DNA of 64,000 bases from assembly GCA_017506865.1 (NCBI GenBank), contig JAFCMP010000090.1, forward strand, positions 868,001 to 932,000. Direction: 5' to 3'. Source of the DNA: Tribonema minus (Eukaryota; Sar; Xanthophyceae; Tribonematales; Tribonemataceae). A program made the translations under genes and the position numbers. The notes under the pieces are model-generated. The model was not told the origin of the DNA, did no database searches, and saw only the letters and a program-made list of their open reading frames with translations. Positions within the stretch are counted from its first letter, which is position 1; each line of letters starts with the position of its first letter. Shown in pieces: positions 29,090 to 38,814 of the stretch.

Positions 29090-30458
29090 ATGGCGCAGCC
29101 TCAGGAACTATTCCAGTATCGCAATGGCTATGTTCTAGGTTGCGCGAATTCTGTTGCAATCAGGATGTATTGCTGTGTGCAGGCTCTCAATTTAATGAAG
29201 GACCTGCCAGCAGGACAGAAAGCAAAAGAGAAAAGCGACGCCTACCATGGGAACGCCGAATTGATGAGGTTGGCTCAGACTGCGGCTGCAATAGTCAACT
29301 CGTTAGAGCTGTCTACTGCTGCTGATTTTACGGTCAGAAGTGAAGTCAGGCAACTTACAAACACAATTAAGACGGGGACGAGCAAAATTGCCGTCTTGGG
29401 GGCAGTGAAGGCACTCGCCAAGCAGCTGGACGACATTGAGGCGTCCCATTGGAGCGAGCGTGCCAAGCCGTCAAGCCCGCAGCAACCACCACCAACACCA
29501 CTGCCTCGATCAGGTGAAGTTCACAAGGCTGCAATTACCATAAAGTGGTCGTTTAGTCAAGCTCTCGTACCACATCGCTGCAAATTTTGTGTGACACATG
29601 ACCTTAGAACAAGTATTCTCATGACCTTAGAACAAGTATTTTCATGCAAAGGTTGAGCTAGTACCGGTTCAGACCAGTGCCACCGGGTATGCGCTGTGCA
29701 CTGCCTGGGGACGAAGACTCGTGCCGCATACACTGTCTAGTCAAGACGCATTCATGTAGACGTATTCCATTGGCTCGCTGTGGCACAAGCTTTCATCATG
29801 ATTGCACAACTGCTAGAACGTGTAAGGACTGCTTGCCATGGCTATGCTGTCAATATGTTGGCAATCGACCTGTTTATGGTATACTTGGATTTCCGATAGT
29901 TGTGTGACTTTGGTGCCATGCTGACGATTTTCCCTTACATGCGCCTACAATGCAGGAGATTCCGAGGTGACGACCATGGCCGCTTTCTTGAAGGATCAGG
30001 CGGAGCTGTTCACCAAGACTCTGAGTACAGCCATGTCTGCTGTGGCGATATTCTTTGCGTTCGTGGCAGTGATATATCAGAGCGTGCTGACCCTCAATCT
30101 GGAAAAGGAGATGTGCACGCTGATATGGTCACCTGTTGCCCTTTACTGCGTAGGTGCATACATGACATATCGTGCTGTCTACAAGTTGGTGACAAGAGCA
30201 GAGCAGATTGAGAATGGCATCAGACGCGTGCAGATTGCATTGCTCTTATTCCTGTCAGCATGTGACCACGAGCAGCGTGTCGGAGCGATCAAGCTTGATC
30301 CTCATGCAGTAGTGAGGACTCTTGAGGTGGACGCTCTTGAGAGAGCTGTATACCTGTCATCGGACTTCAAAGCAAATGCTCGCACGGCCCTCATTTTGAT
30401 CACTGCTGCAGCTACTTTGTCAGCGGTTCAGACCATGTGTGTCGTACCGTTCATCTAG
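29090..30458 (+). CDS. Predicted two-exon membrane protein
   Basis: Exon 1 (29090-29513) and exon 2 (29956-30458) join through a candidate 442-base intron with donor TCAG|GTGAAG and acceptor ACAATGCAG|GAGATT. Both are phase 1, giving 308 residues in frame. Exon 1 encodes a soluble helical region (NLMKDLPAGQKAKEKSDAY, VKALAKQLDDIEASHW) ending in a proline-rich linker (PQQPPPTPLP). Exon 2 holds hydrophobic segments (AVAIFFAFVAVIYQ, ALYCVGAYMTY, IALLLFLSA, ALILITAAATLSAV), about three to four membrane spans. If unspliced, exon 2 alone could start at ATG 29976 and give a protein of about 160 residues. No family recognised. Confidence 0.5.
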
Positions 30459-30920
30459 GAAGTTGCATTCCGCACCCCACGATCCCTTAGCTGAATAGTG
30501 TGCTATTGGGCTTCTGGAGTAAATAAATTTGTCTCTTCTTGCTTTTGATATTGCATGGTGGGATACGCTGTTTTGGGATGCTACGCAGCGCGGAGCTTGG
30601 ACCAGATTCTCTCTTCTTTGCCGTGCTGGATCAATCATTACTGTGAGCCGCAAATCAATTCAAAGGCGACATGTAGGCCTCATCTCAGGAATAGTCACAG
30701 GGCTGGACTGAAATGCTCTGCATACTTTCTTGATCGTGTAGCACAAGGGCCATCAGATTTATCATTGAAACATGAGGCATGTGTAGGCCCACTGGAGTCT
30801 GTGTAGTCTGCATATGGCATGACACAACAAGTAACTAAGGCACAAGTGTTTGGCCCAAGAAAATACTACGTTGAACGAGGGTGCTGTCAAGTTCAAACAG
30901 CGCCTGTCAAATTATGATCT
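30459..30920. other. Convergent intergenic region, nothing recognised
   Basis: About 460 bases between the 3' ends of two convergent genes. A 60-codon plus-strand frame at 30529 shows no domain. AATAAAT at about 30520-30526 could serve as a polyadenylation-type signal for the upstream gene. Confidence 0.4.
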
Positions 30921-33671
30921 TCAAGTAAAAGTATCAACAGGGGTGACGCTCACAGAGGTAATGCTGGCCGACACGTTGTTGGCAATTCCGACACGTACAT
31001 AGAACACTGCCGTGCTGCCTGTGCCTGCAATGATGACACAGTCACGCTGGCTGGCTGTTGCCTTCTCAATGCTGATGCAGGCAGTGCCATCAGGGCCGCT
31101 GCCAATGCCAACACCAGAAACGGCATTCGTGCAGTCCATCCAACCCGTCCCGTAAGTTGCGTCCTCAACCTTGAGCTGTAGCTGGTGATTGGCAGCGTTC
31201 TGACTGTTAAAGTCAACAGTAAGGCCGGTGTGGACAACAGCGAGGCGTACCTTGGAGTATGTACCAGATGAAATGCGACCAGTGTACTTGAATGTGACCC
31301 AGCGAAGTGACGACGATGCTGAAGTGATGGAGCTGTAGTTGGGCTGAGCGACACCGCCACACCAGTAAGTGCCGTAATTTTTGTAGCCATCGCCCACTGA
31401 CGGAGATTGGTAGGTCCCGTTGACGAGCTGTATGTCACTAGTAGTCGTAATGTCAACACTGTGGACGTAGGCACTGCCGTAGCCAGAGCTGGGGTATGTA
31501 CCGGTCCCACTGGTGACATGCTGGCCCGTAGATGTAGAAGCGTTGCTTGCGTTCGACTTGTCCACGCTCACACTCTTGGTGTCAATGCGCAGTGACAGCG
31601 TGGAACCCGTTGCCGGGTCGAGGTAGGAAGCGCTGACTTGAGTGCCACCTCCATTGCTGTACAGCGAATAGGGCGTGCACTTCACAAGCAAGCCCTCGTT
31701 GAAAACGTTACTGGCCGCATTGAGCGCCAGCGTGAAGTCGTTGAACTGAATCTCACCAGGGTTGGATGCTAGCGCAAGGCCCGTCGTGTTGTGCAGCGTG
31801 CTGCTGGTGGTATACTTGTTGCTAGCCGGTGCAGTATAGTACTTGTGAGAAGCACCGATGAGCGCCTGGGTGATGCTCAGAGCAGACGCGAGCGAAGTAC
31901 CGCCTGAGGTCGTCACCTGGACATCGGCATGCTTCTTGTCCTGCCGGATAAAGTAGTGAGCAACCTCGGCCTGGTTGAACTGCACCTTGAAAACAGCACT
32001 TGCGGTGAACGTGGGTACGCCACTGATCTTGGTAGTTGCGCCTGCAGTCTCGGCGATGATGCCGAGGTTGTTCACGCTGGTAGCAGTGCCTGAGTTGTCT
32101 ACGTAGAACTTGAGCTCCGGCGTCTCCAGCAGTGAGCCTCCAACCGGAGTATACTGCAGCTTGATGGAGTACGGGTTGGTGGAGGCAACATAGGCAGTTG
32201 TGACGTTGTTGGCGCATGCGTAGCAATCAATCGTCTTGAAAAAGCCCTGCTGGTCCGTGCTGCCAGCATAGTAAGCATCACGGTCATTGCTGTAGTAAAG
32301 GCTTACAGCGCCTGAAGAGCTCGTGACTGAAGAGTTTGCGCTCGTCACATCGAGGCCCTGCGTCGCAAAGGTGGCCTTGTTGGTGGAGCCAGTGTATGCT
32401 GAGCTAAGACCTCCGCATGCAACAAGGCTGCCCACAGTCCCTGTCGCTCCCGGAGTAATGTTGGTGCCCCTTGAGGCAACTGAAGGTGTGCGCAAGTTAC
32501 TGTTGGTGAGCGTGCTGTAGTTGAGGATGGGAGTGCAGGCAGCAGTGCCATCCAGGCTGTATCCTCCGCTCGTGCTGTAGGGGCTCTGCAGAGTGGTGAC
32601 CGACAGCAGCGCCGTCGCATCGCTAGACGACAGGTAAGTGGGAGCAGTTGGGTAGCTGGTCAAGATGTTGTACGACGTACTGGCAGCACCGTAAGCAGCG
32701 TTGATGGCGTTCCGTGCAGCGACGACGAACGAGTAGGTCGTGCCGGGGTGCAGAGAAGTGACGCTCAGAGACGTCGCAGAGTTGGACCCTGATGTAAGCG
32801 TCGTGAATGAGTCACCCGTGTCTGTAATAGCGCCACCATACCGGGAAGAAGAAGCTGCAGTGCGTGAGAGTTTGTACATGGCAATGTAGGGCGTCGTCTG
32901 GTTGCCAGCAGTGTTGGTGTCGTGGTCCACGGGCTTAGTCCATGATGTGGAGACTGCAGTGGACGAGGTAGCAGACCCAGACAATGCAGTGGGAGCGACA
33001 GGAGTGCCGACCGGCAGCGTAGCGATAGCCAGTGACTGCACGTATTTGGTAGTAGCAGTGCTCTCGTTGGTGTAGTAGATGCGGATGTCGTACTGCACCT
33101 CACTTGTTATGCCCCCATACTTGCGGTACGTGCTTCCGCTGGCGCTGTCTGTACCAGCATCCACATACAGCTCCAGCGTGGTAATGCTGGCAAAGTTGCT
33201 GCCACTTACGCTCTCAAGTGTATATGTAGCACAGTTGCTCCACGTCTGCGAGGGATTAAGCGAGGTCGCAATCACATCTGCCTTTATATACTTGATGTAT
33301 GGCACAGCGGTGGGAGAGAAGGCCAACCGCTTCTGAGGAGGGTTAGTGAATGAGATGGAGATCTTCTGAGTGTCGCTCGTGCTGGCCCCAAGGGTAGGCG
33401 AGGGGGGAGAATCGAGCATGTACTTTTCGATCCAGCCGTCAATGAGCTGAAAACCGTCAACATTCTTCGTGGTGCTAGCCAATCCTGTACCCGTCAAAGA
33501 ACTGAAGGAAGGCGCCGCCAGGTCAGGGAATGAGCCAGCAGTGTTTGCTGTGGGAGCTCCGATCGCAAAAGTGACAACTCCAGTCTGTGACACGGTGAAC
33601 TCTTGGTTCGTGGGACCCAGTCCGGCTCGTTTCGCAAAAACACTACCGGACGCCAGAGGATTGGTAGACAT
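30921..33671 (-). CDS. Fibronectin-III-containing surface/structural protein
   Basis: A 916-residue protein from ATG 33671 (MSTNPLASGS); an upstream GTG is ignored. It is Ser/Thr/Gly/Tyr-rich and all-beta. Residues about 220-335 match a fibronectin type III domain: PTALSGSATSSTAVSTSWTK opens it, and LHPGTTYSFVVAARN gives the conserved Tyr and C-terminal strands. A related half-domain precedes it (VQYDIRIYYTNES). The rest is beta-rich without a clear family, including SSSLRWVTFKYTGR and a C-terminal jelly-roll-like stretch (VFYVRVGIANNVSASI). No signal peptide or transmembrane segment. Large proteins of this composition are common among giant-virus virion components; I infer the same here. Confidence 0.75.
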   Translation of the reverse strand: MSTNPLASGSVFAKRAGLGPTNQEFTVSQTGVVTFAIGAPTANTAGSFPDLAAPSFSSLTGTGLASTTKNVDGFQLIDGWIEKYMLDSPPSPTLGASTSDTQKISISFTNPPQKRLAFSPTAVPYIKYIKADVIATSLNPSQTWSNCATYTLESVSGSNFASITTLELYVDAGTDSASGSTYRKYGGITSEVQYDIRIYYTNESTATTKYVQSLAIATLPVGTPVAPTALSGSATSSTAVSTSWTKPVDHDTNTAGNQTTPYIAMYKLSRTAASSSRYGGAITDTGDSFTTLTSGSNSATSLSVTSLHPGTTYSFVVAARNAINAAYGAASTSYNILTSYPTAPTYLSSSDATALLSVTTLQSPYSTSGGYSLDGTAACTPILNYSTLTNSNLRTPSVASRGTNITPGATGTVGSLVACGGLSSAYTGSTNKATFATQGLDVTSANSSVTSSSGAVSLYYSNDRDAYYAGSTDQQGFFKTIDCYACANNVTTAYVASTNPYSIKLQYTPVGGSLLETPELKFYVDNSGTATSVNNLGIIAETAGATTKISGVPTFTASAVFKVQFNQAEVAHYFIRQDKKHADVQVTTSGGTSLASALSITQALIGASHKYYTAPASNKYTTSSTLHNTTGLALASNPGEIQFNDFTLALNAASNVFNEGLLVKCTPYSLYSNGGGTQVSASYLDPATGSTLSLRIDTKSVSVDKSNASNASTSTGQHVTSGTGTYPSSGYGSAYVHSVDITTTSDIQLVNGTYQSPSVGDGYKNYGTYWCGGVAQPNYSSITSASSSLRWVTFKYTGRISSGTYSKVRLAVVHTGLTVDFNSQNAANHQLQLKVEDATYGTGWMDCTNAVSGVGIGSGPDGTACISIEKATASQRDCVIIAGTGSTAVFYVRVGIANNVSASITSVSVTPVDTFT

Positions 33672-33755
33672 TGTGCGGTTCACGCGTCTGTTGTCAATGC
33701 AACATATTATTTTTCGTGATGCTCAGACAAAGAGCATTCTTGATCACTGTCTGCC

Positions 33756-34553
33756 TCAAGCCCCCCTACATCTGTCAAATGCCCATGACGCGATAAATTG
33801 GATGAATTTTGTCCACATATTGTCGGTCGTTGCACTGCCTTTACTCACTGCAACGTAGTTTTCAATGAAATGGTCGGGCATATCACTGAGCAGTGGCACC
33901 GTAGGGTAAGGGTCAGTACGCCCATATTTGACAGGGTCACTAAGCTCCGCATACGCTGGTCCGGGTAGCATTTTTGTTATTGGATCTCTCCCGCACTTTA
34001 GCACTCTCACGTTGGCTTCACCTAACGCAACTTTGAGTGATGTTGCAAATGCTGGCTCTGCAAAACGAGGACAGCCTAGCCCTGTAAAGTTGATCGTTGA
34101 AGCCTTCAGGTCAGCAGACAATTGCTTCGCCAGCAGTGCACCTATTGCCGCACCTGCAGAATGGCCAGTCACATGTACTACAGAAGGCTTGCTCTGCATG
34201 ATTTGCGTGTGCATCGAAAAATACAATCCGTGAAACTGCACAAGGAAGCCTTCGTGAACTTTTGTGCCATCTCCGGAGTCCGTAAAATTGATAATTAGGT
34301 CGTAAAGCGCGTCGCTGAGTGTATCTGTCCCCCTTACTGCCACTGCTGTAGTGCCGTCGGTCAGTGTGAATATGTAGGCCTGCGTGTTTGTAGGGCGATG
34401 AGACACAAATATGGGTTCTGAGCGTACGTACTGCTGCACAGCGTCCAAAACTTTGTCTGCCCCTATCTTGGAGTCATATGCATCCGCCAACACTGCGGGT
34501 GTCTGGTATGCGAGGTAGCACAACGCGGTAGCGCACGCATCATCGAAAGCCAT
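33756..34553 (-). CDS. Class-3 lipase (alpha/beta hydrolase)
   Basis: A 265-residue protein from ATG 34553 (MAFDDACATA). The layout matches fungal-type lipase class 3: VAVRGTD (oxyanion strand) near residue 72, VHEGF near 99, the nucleophile elbow TGHSAGA with Ser132, GCPRFAE after the next strand, Asp190 in GRDPITKMLPG, and His228 in PDHFIENY. All three catalytic residues are therefore visible in the expected order. There is no signal peptide on this start. The longer frame adds a hydrophobic run before the Met (VKIVLCFLQ), which might be a remnant leader. Such enzymes hydrolyse triacylglycerols or phospholipids; a role in membrane breach or egress is possible. Confidence 0.85.
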   Translation of the reverse strand: MAFDDACATALCYLAYQTPAVLADAYDSKIGADKVLDAVQQYVRSEPIFVSHRPTNTQAYIFTLTDGTTAVAVRGTDTLSDALYDLIINFTDSGDGTKVHEGFLVQFHGLYFSMHTQIMQSKPSVVHVTGHSAGAAIGALLAKQLSADLKASTINFTGLGCPRFAEPAFATSLKVALGEANVRVLKCGRDPITKMLPGPAYAELSDPVKYGRTDPYPTVPLLSDMPDHFIENYVAVSKGSATTDNMWTKFIQFIASWAFDRCRGA

Positions 34554-34686
34554 GTTTTCGTTTTGAAGGAAGCACAATACAATTTTCACAGCATAAACAT
34601 GCCTTGGCTGCACGACTCATGCCGATGCAATCAGTAGAACAGCGAGCAGTGTGTAGGGGTACAGCAGTAAAGGCACACCAAATATC

Positions 34687-35547
34687 TCAAGAAAAATTCC
34701 TTCTATTTACAAAGCCGACGCCATAATCAAGAGTCACCTCCTTTCCTTTACGAAACGAGACCGGTGTCTTCAGCGCAGCACGCTTGATCTGTGTGCTGGT
34801 GCCTTCCAGTAAAGCCTCGTCGAATCCCTCTGCTACAACACCAGTGTCTGCATACTCTTGAGCTGCTTCCAGCAAGTCGGCTGCGCATATAGATACAGTG
34901 ATACCCGGCCTGTCGCTCGGTGAAAGTGATACCTCGTCCGCAGCACCTAGTGGCAAGCGAGGTATATTTGATATCACAAAATGCGCCTGTCGTCCGGGTG
35001 CAGGCTCGTTCAAAAGGCTCAACGGCCCAAACAGCAGCCCTCGCACACCTGCTGCCTCAAACAGGCTGGGATAATTGCTCTCGACGAGCCTGCACCAGAA
35101 TGCGGTCTGCTTGTCTGTGACCACCTCGATTGTGCCGCACAAACTCTCTGTTATGCTCTTTGCAGACGTTGTGAACGGCTCAGTAGCAATGATTCCAAGC
35201 CCTTTGCCTCGAACTCGGCGAACTGTGTACGGCAACGCCAGCCCGAGCGTGTCAGTGGTGTACTGCAAGAGTACTCGGAGAACACACCTTGTCTTTGCGC
35301 CCTTGCTGCTACCGGTCGCACACCTCTGCAGAGCCTTATCGAGGTGCCAGGCAGCAGCAGAATTGGCCCTACACAGCTGCAACAGCAGCTTTTTGGTGTC
35401 GCCCTCCTCCTGGTGCGCCAGCGATTGCTGGATGCTGTTCCTGTTCTCATCATGCTCAATTATGAGCCTGTAAATAATCCATGCTGTGCAGGCGACAGTC
35501 ACGGCATCTCGCTTCCCACCCCTCGCAGCACCCTTGCCCCTCGCCAT
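34687..35547 (-). CDS. SET-domain protein (putative lysine methyltransferase)
   Basis: A 286-residue protein from ATG 35547 (MARGKGAARG). The frame is open further upstream, but that part lies in a tandem repeat and is not counted. SET signatures appear in order: VRGKGLGIIATEPF at 112-125 (the GxG S-adenosylmethionine loop), GPLSLLNEPAP at 174-184 in the place of the usual N-H-S/C segment, and KGKEVTLDYG at 267-276 supplying the final Tyr275. The NHSC motif is changed (N-E-P), as in diverged SET proteins of the non-histone type, so activity is uncertain. No pre-SET or post-SET zinc clusters. It could modify host or viral chromatin or another protein. Confidence 0.7.
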   Translation of the reverse strand: MARGKGAARGGKRDAVTVACTAWIIYRLIIEHDENRNSIQQSLAHQEEGDTKKLLLQLCRANSAAAWHLDKALQRCATGSSKGAKTRCVLRVLLQYTTDTLGLALPYTVRRVRGKGLGIIATEPFTTSAKSITESLCGTIEVVTDKQTAFWCRLVESNYPSLFEAAGVRGLLFGPLSLLNEPAPGRQAHFVISNIPRLPLGAADEVSLSPSDRPGITVSICAADLLEAAQEYADTGVVAEGFDEALLEGTSTQIKRAALKTPVSFRKGKEVTLDYGVGFVNRRNFS

Positions 35548-35626
35548 TTCCACGGGCTGGCAAATGTTCAACTCTTGGGCTGCTTGAGTTGTTGAAGTGG
35601 CCCCAGCGTAACCGTCCCAAGCTCCG

Positions 35627-36110
35627 AGCGTGTTGCAACGGCTAGTTCTTGCGCGGCTGGGGATGTATCTGCGCGCTACTTGCAGCTGCATGTCCCCTGA
35701 ACCTTGGAGTTGTGTTACACAGCAGCGCAGTGCGAACCAATGTTTGTGCAAGCAGAACGCGGTGTAATGGTTTCTACCGAGCTCCAAATTGCAGCGTGTC
35801 CCAACGATTAGTTCTTGCGCGTCTGTGGATTCTGTTGAGCACACCTTGCAGCCGCATGTCCACTAAGCCATGAAGTAGTGTTATACAGTAGCATAGTGCG
35901 AACCAATGCTGGTACAAGTAGACCGCGGCGTACCGAGCGTGACGGTCCTTGCCGAGCTCATAAATTGCAGCGTGTTGCAACGGCTAGTCCTTGCGCGACT
36001 GGGGATTCTTCTGAGCACAACTTGCAGGTACATGTCCACTACTTCCTGGAGTAGTGTTCTACAGTGGCGCAGTACGAACCAATGTTCGCGCAAGGAGAAC
36101 GCGGCGTACT
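35627..36110. repeat. Three degenerate tandem repeats of about 170 bp
   Basis: Copies start near 35627, 35793 and 35967. Shared landmarks in each are GCGTGTTGCAACGGCTAGT, TTGCGCG(G/A)CTGGGGAT, GTGCGAACCAATG and GAACGCGG near the end. Copies are only moderately similar, so the array is older than the 359-bp array. It lies upstream of the SET gene and makes spurious Cys/His-rich frames on the minus strand. Confidence 0.8.
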
Positions 36111-36315
36111 GTTGGGCCAGTTGCGTTGTTGCTGCTGCTGATGCTGATGCTGGTAGCGCCGGCGCACCGAGCGCTCAGATTGCTGCGGTGTCTAGGACTT
36201 GTGCATGTCTGGTACTGCTGCCGCGTATGATCTGTATCGTGGAGCAGCAGATGCTGTACAGGGATGATCAGAGTAAACATTGCATGTAACGGAACACATA
36301 CTTGCTGAAGGACAC

Positions 36316-37461
36316 TCAAAAGTATGTTTCAGCCTCTTGTCGAAACACTGCCAGAAGCTCCCGATCGAGAATAGATTCGTAATGCCTATTGAGATCTTTC
36401 AGATATAGCTCTGTCATTTCGCCTACCAGTTCTATTCCACCGTTCTCATAAGCTTCCCGTGCAGCCTCATCATGCTCACTCAATACCTTCTCTCGTATGC
36501 GAGACGCCATGTGCATAATTTCCTGGCGCAGCACGTGCAGAGACACCATGTGTGGACCATCACTGATAGTTTCTAACACGGACACCATTCTCGCCTTCTT
36601 TCCAGTGGAGCATACGATGACGCCATGCTCAACGGCTGAAGCCAGCTGAGAGGCCAGAGTCACGAGAAGATTTTCTGAGTTAGGCATGCTTTGGACGACC
36701 ACTAATACTGCTTCGAGCAGGTCCACCTCGCTGCACGCGGGGTCACCTACAGGATGGGCCACCAGAGACTTGATGACTCGCTGAGCATGTTCTCGATATG
36801 CCGCCATATCTGGGCAGTTCACCAATTCGTTTGTAAATTTTTCGACTGGGTTGGGCGGTGTACAACATCGCAGACACGACCACCTGCTATGTGTGGCACT
36901 GCACTCCCTGAGCTCATCTGCCTTCATAAGTGTAAATTCTATCAGTTCTTTGGTAGCATCTTTGACGTATGCATCGTGCACATTTTGTACGTCGGCGCCA
37001 ACTAGCGCAGCAGGCATGAGTGGTGCATTGTCTCTGACCTCCGCATGTACGCGCTCAGGGATCGCATTCCAAACAGCAATGTGTGGTGCGTCCTGTCGCA
37101 GAATCAGATCATCTGGTGATGGCGGTGGAACATCATCTACGCTTTCCATGCGCTGCATGACTGCCAGCACACGCTCGCCCCACTCCGTTGGCAAGTCTGC
37201 CGCGTTTGCATCTACATCCTCATCTGCCACCATTGACTGTAGTGAGTGGCGTGCCTGATGGCGTATCATGCCTTTGCTTACCCTGGCAATTTCAGTATAC
37301 AATGACCGTGCTAATTCAGAGGTTGGCTTGTAGAGAGCATGCAGCCCGAGCCGATACCTATCTGCAACGAGCAGCGCTCGATCGAAACGCCATGCGCCTG
37401 CCTCAACAGATTCACAATGCGCAGCGAGCTCAATGCTCAAGACTTGCAAGGCGTATGACAT
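36316..37461 (-). CDS. Hypothetical helical protein
   Basis: A 381-residue soluble protein, mainly helical, starting at ATG 37461. A Cys cluster (WSCLRCCTPP) occurs near residue 195. The remainder has long amphipathic helices (LVTLASQLASAVEHG, EKVLSEHDEAAREAYENG) and no transmembrane segment. No family is recognised. It lies 18 bases downstream of the GH5 cellulase stop codon region on the same strand, so the two may be transcribed together. Confidence 0.65.
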   Translation of the reverse strand: MSYALQVLSIELAAHCESVEAGAWRFDRALLVADRYRLGLHALYKPTSELARSLYTEIARVSKGMIRHQARHSLQSMVADEDVDANAADLPTEWGERVLAVMQRMESVDDVPPPSPDDLILRQDAPHIAVWNAIPERVHAEVRDNAPLMPAALVGADVQNVHDAYVKDATKELIEFTLMKADELRECSATHSRWSCLRCCTPPNPVEKFTNELVNCPDMAAYREHAQRVIKSLVAHPVGDPACSEVDLLEAVLVVVQSMPNSENLLVTLASQLASAVEHGVIVCSTGKKARMVSVLETISDGPHMVSLHVLRQEIMHMASRIREKVLSEHDEAAREAYENGGIELVGEMTELYLKDLNRHYESILDRELLAVFRQEAETYF

Positions 37462-37479
37462 GTCTGTACAGGGTGGCAG

Positions 37480-38535
37480 TCATTTTAGTGTAGGGATGCC
37501 AGACGCACGAGCAGCGCTTTGAGGTGTTGTGGCGGTGCCTAACACTTCGCCGGCCAAATCAAATGTGAAGTTTACAAAAGTTGCATCCCGGTCGAAATTT
37601 GTGATTTCAAAATCGTTTCCGGTGCCATCATCCCACACGGTGGGCGGAATGCATGCGTCTCTAGCCGCCTTTGCGATTGTGCGGTAGTAGAGGTGAACGA
37701 TCGGTGCATCTCTGTCCGCGAAGTTCTCACGTCCGATACCAAATTCGCCTAGATGCACTGGCGTGCTTCCCAGAGCGAGTCTGAGCTTCAGCAGCTCTGC
37801 GATCAGGGTCTTGACATGCTTGCATACAGCAGCCTCTGGATCAGCCATGTTCAAAAAGTATGCATTGCTACCACTAGGCAAGGCGAATTGCGGAGGGCCA
37901 TATGAATGAACGCTTACTGCTAAGTATTTGTCTTTTCCTTGTCCAGGCAGGAGAGACGGTGTTCGATAGGTGGCACGCGCCGCCCAAGCGTCCCCCAAAT
38001 TATTCGGCTGTATGAGGATGATCCGAGTCGGCGATACGGCCCGCACTGCGTTGTAGCCTGTCGCATTGAGCGTGCGTGTGAGCTGTTGAGCGGCAGGTGT
38101 GCAAGGGCACATTGTGCCTTGCGGTTCGTTGAGCAATTCGAACAAGAGCTTGTCTTGCGGAACGCTCTTGAAGTGGAGTGAAATTTTGCGCCACAGATCT
38201 GCAAACGCTGCATTCATTGCAGGCGATGCATCATATGCAGTAAGCCAAGCCTCATGGTGCGCGTTCAAGATCACCGTAAACCCTAGCTCAATGGCAGCAG
38301 CGACAGCACCTTCGACCATCGCAACAAATGAAGGCGAGTTGACTCTGTTCGTGCTGCAGCCCATAGGCTGCCATGTGACCGGTATACGCACGTGTCGAAA
38401 ACCCTTTTCTCGCAAGGCAGTGAGCCGCCTTGTAATCACTGAAGTGTCTCTGCTGTGTTGAGCAGTGTCTAAAGTGTTGCCCAGGTTGATTCCGGTGCCC
38501 AACGTGGCAAAGAGTTCTGCTGCAGTCACTGCCAT
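37480..38535 (-). CDS. GH5-family cellulase (endo-beta-1,4-glucanase)
   Basis: A 351-residue protein, the usual length of a single GH5 catalytic domain. Family landmarks are all present: GINLGNTLD (15-23), VRIPVTW with Arg49/50, NAHHE (91-95), the acid/base glutamate in FELLNEPQG (Glu137), VHSYGPP (209-215, substrate His/Tyr), the nucleophile in LGEFGIG (Glu264), and a late WDDG tryptophan. It should cleave beta-1,4-glucans such as cellulose. There is no signal peptide and no carbohydrate-binding module, so it may act inside the cell, in the particle, or after lysis. It may be co-transcribed with the gene at 36316-37461. Complete family motifs make the call firm; the exact substrate is inferred. 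Confidence 0.92.
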   Translation of the reverse strand: MAVTAAELFATLGTGINLGNTLDTAQHSRDTSVITRRLTALREKGFRHVRIPVTWQPMGCSTNRVNSPSFVAMVEGAVAAAIELGFTVILNAHHEAWLTAYDASPAMNAAFADLWRKISLHFKSVPQDKLLFELLNEPQGTMCPCTPAAQQLTRTLNATGYNAVRAVSPTRIILIQPNNLGDAWAARATYRTPSLLPGQGKDKYLAVSVHSYGPPQFALPSGSNAYFLNMADPEAAVCKHVKTLIAELLKLRLALGSTPVHLGEFGIGRENFADRDAPIVHLYYRTIAKAARDACIPPTVWDDGTGNDFEITNFDRDATFVNFTFDLAGEVLGTATTPQSAARASGIPTLK

Positions 38536-38814
38536 AGTTTATAGTGAGAAGCACATAAAACTCTGTTGGAACACCAATGTTGCATGCACTTGAGACTGCG
38601 ACAGACGAAGGAACAGCAGAGCACAGGGTCCCCAGGGTGTGCATACCCCAGTGCAATGCGCACACTACACAAGTATTTGAAGGTTTGCCCAAATATATTC
38701 GGATTGAATCCCGCAATTACATATTTCACGTCAGGCTGCGCAACAATAAAATATTGCCTTGCGTCAATGTGCAGCCTTCATTCACAACCTCTCTGACCGT
38801 CACTCACTGCAACC

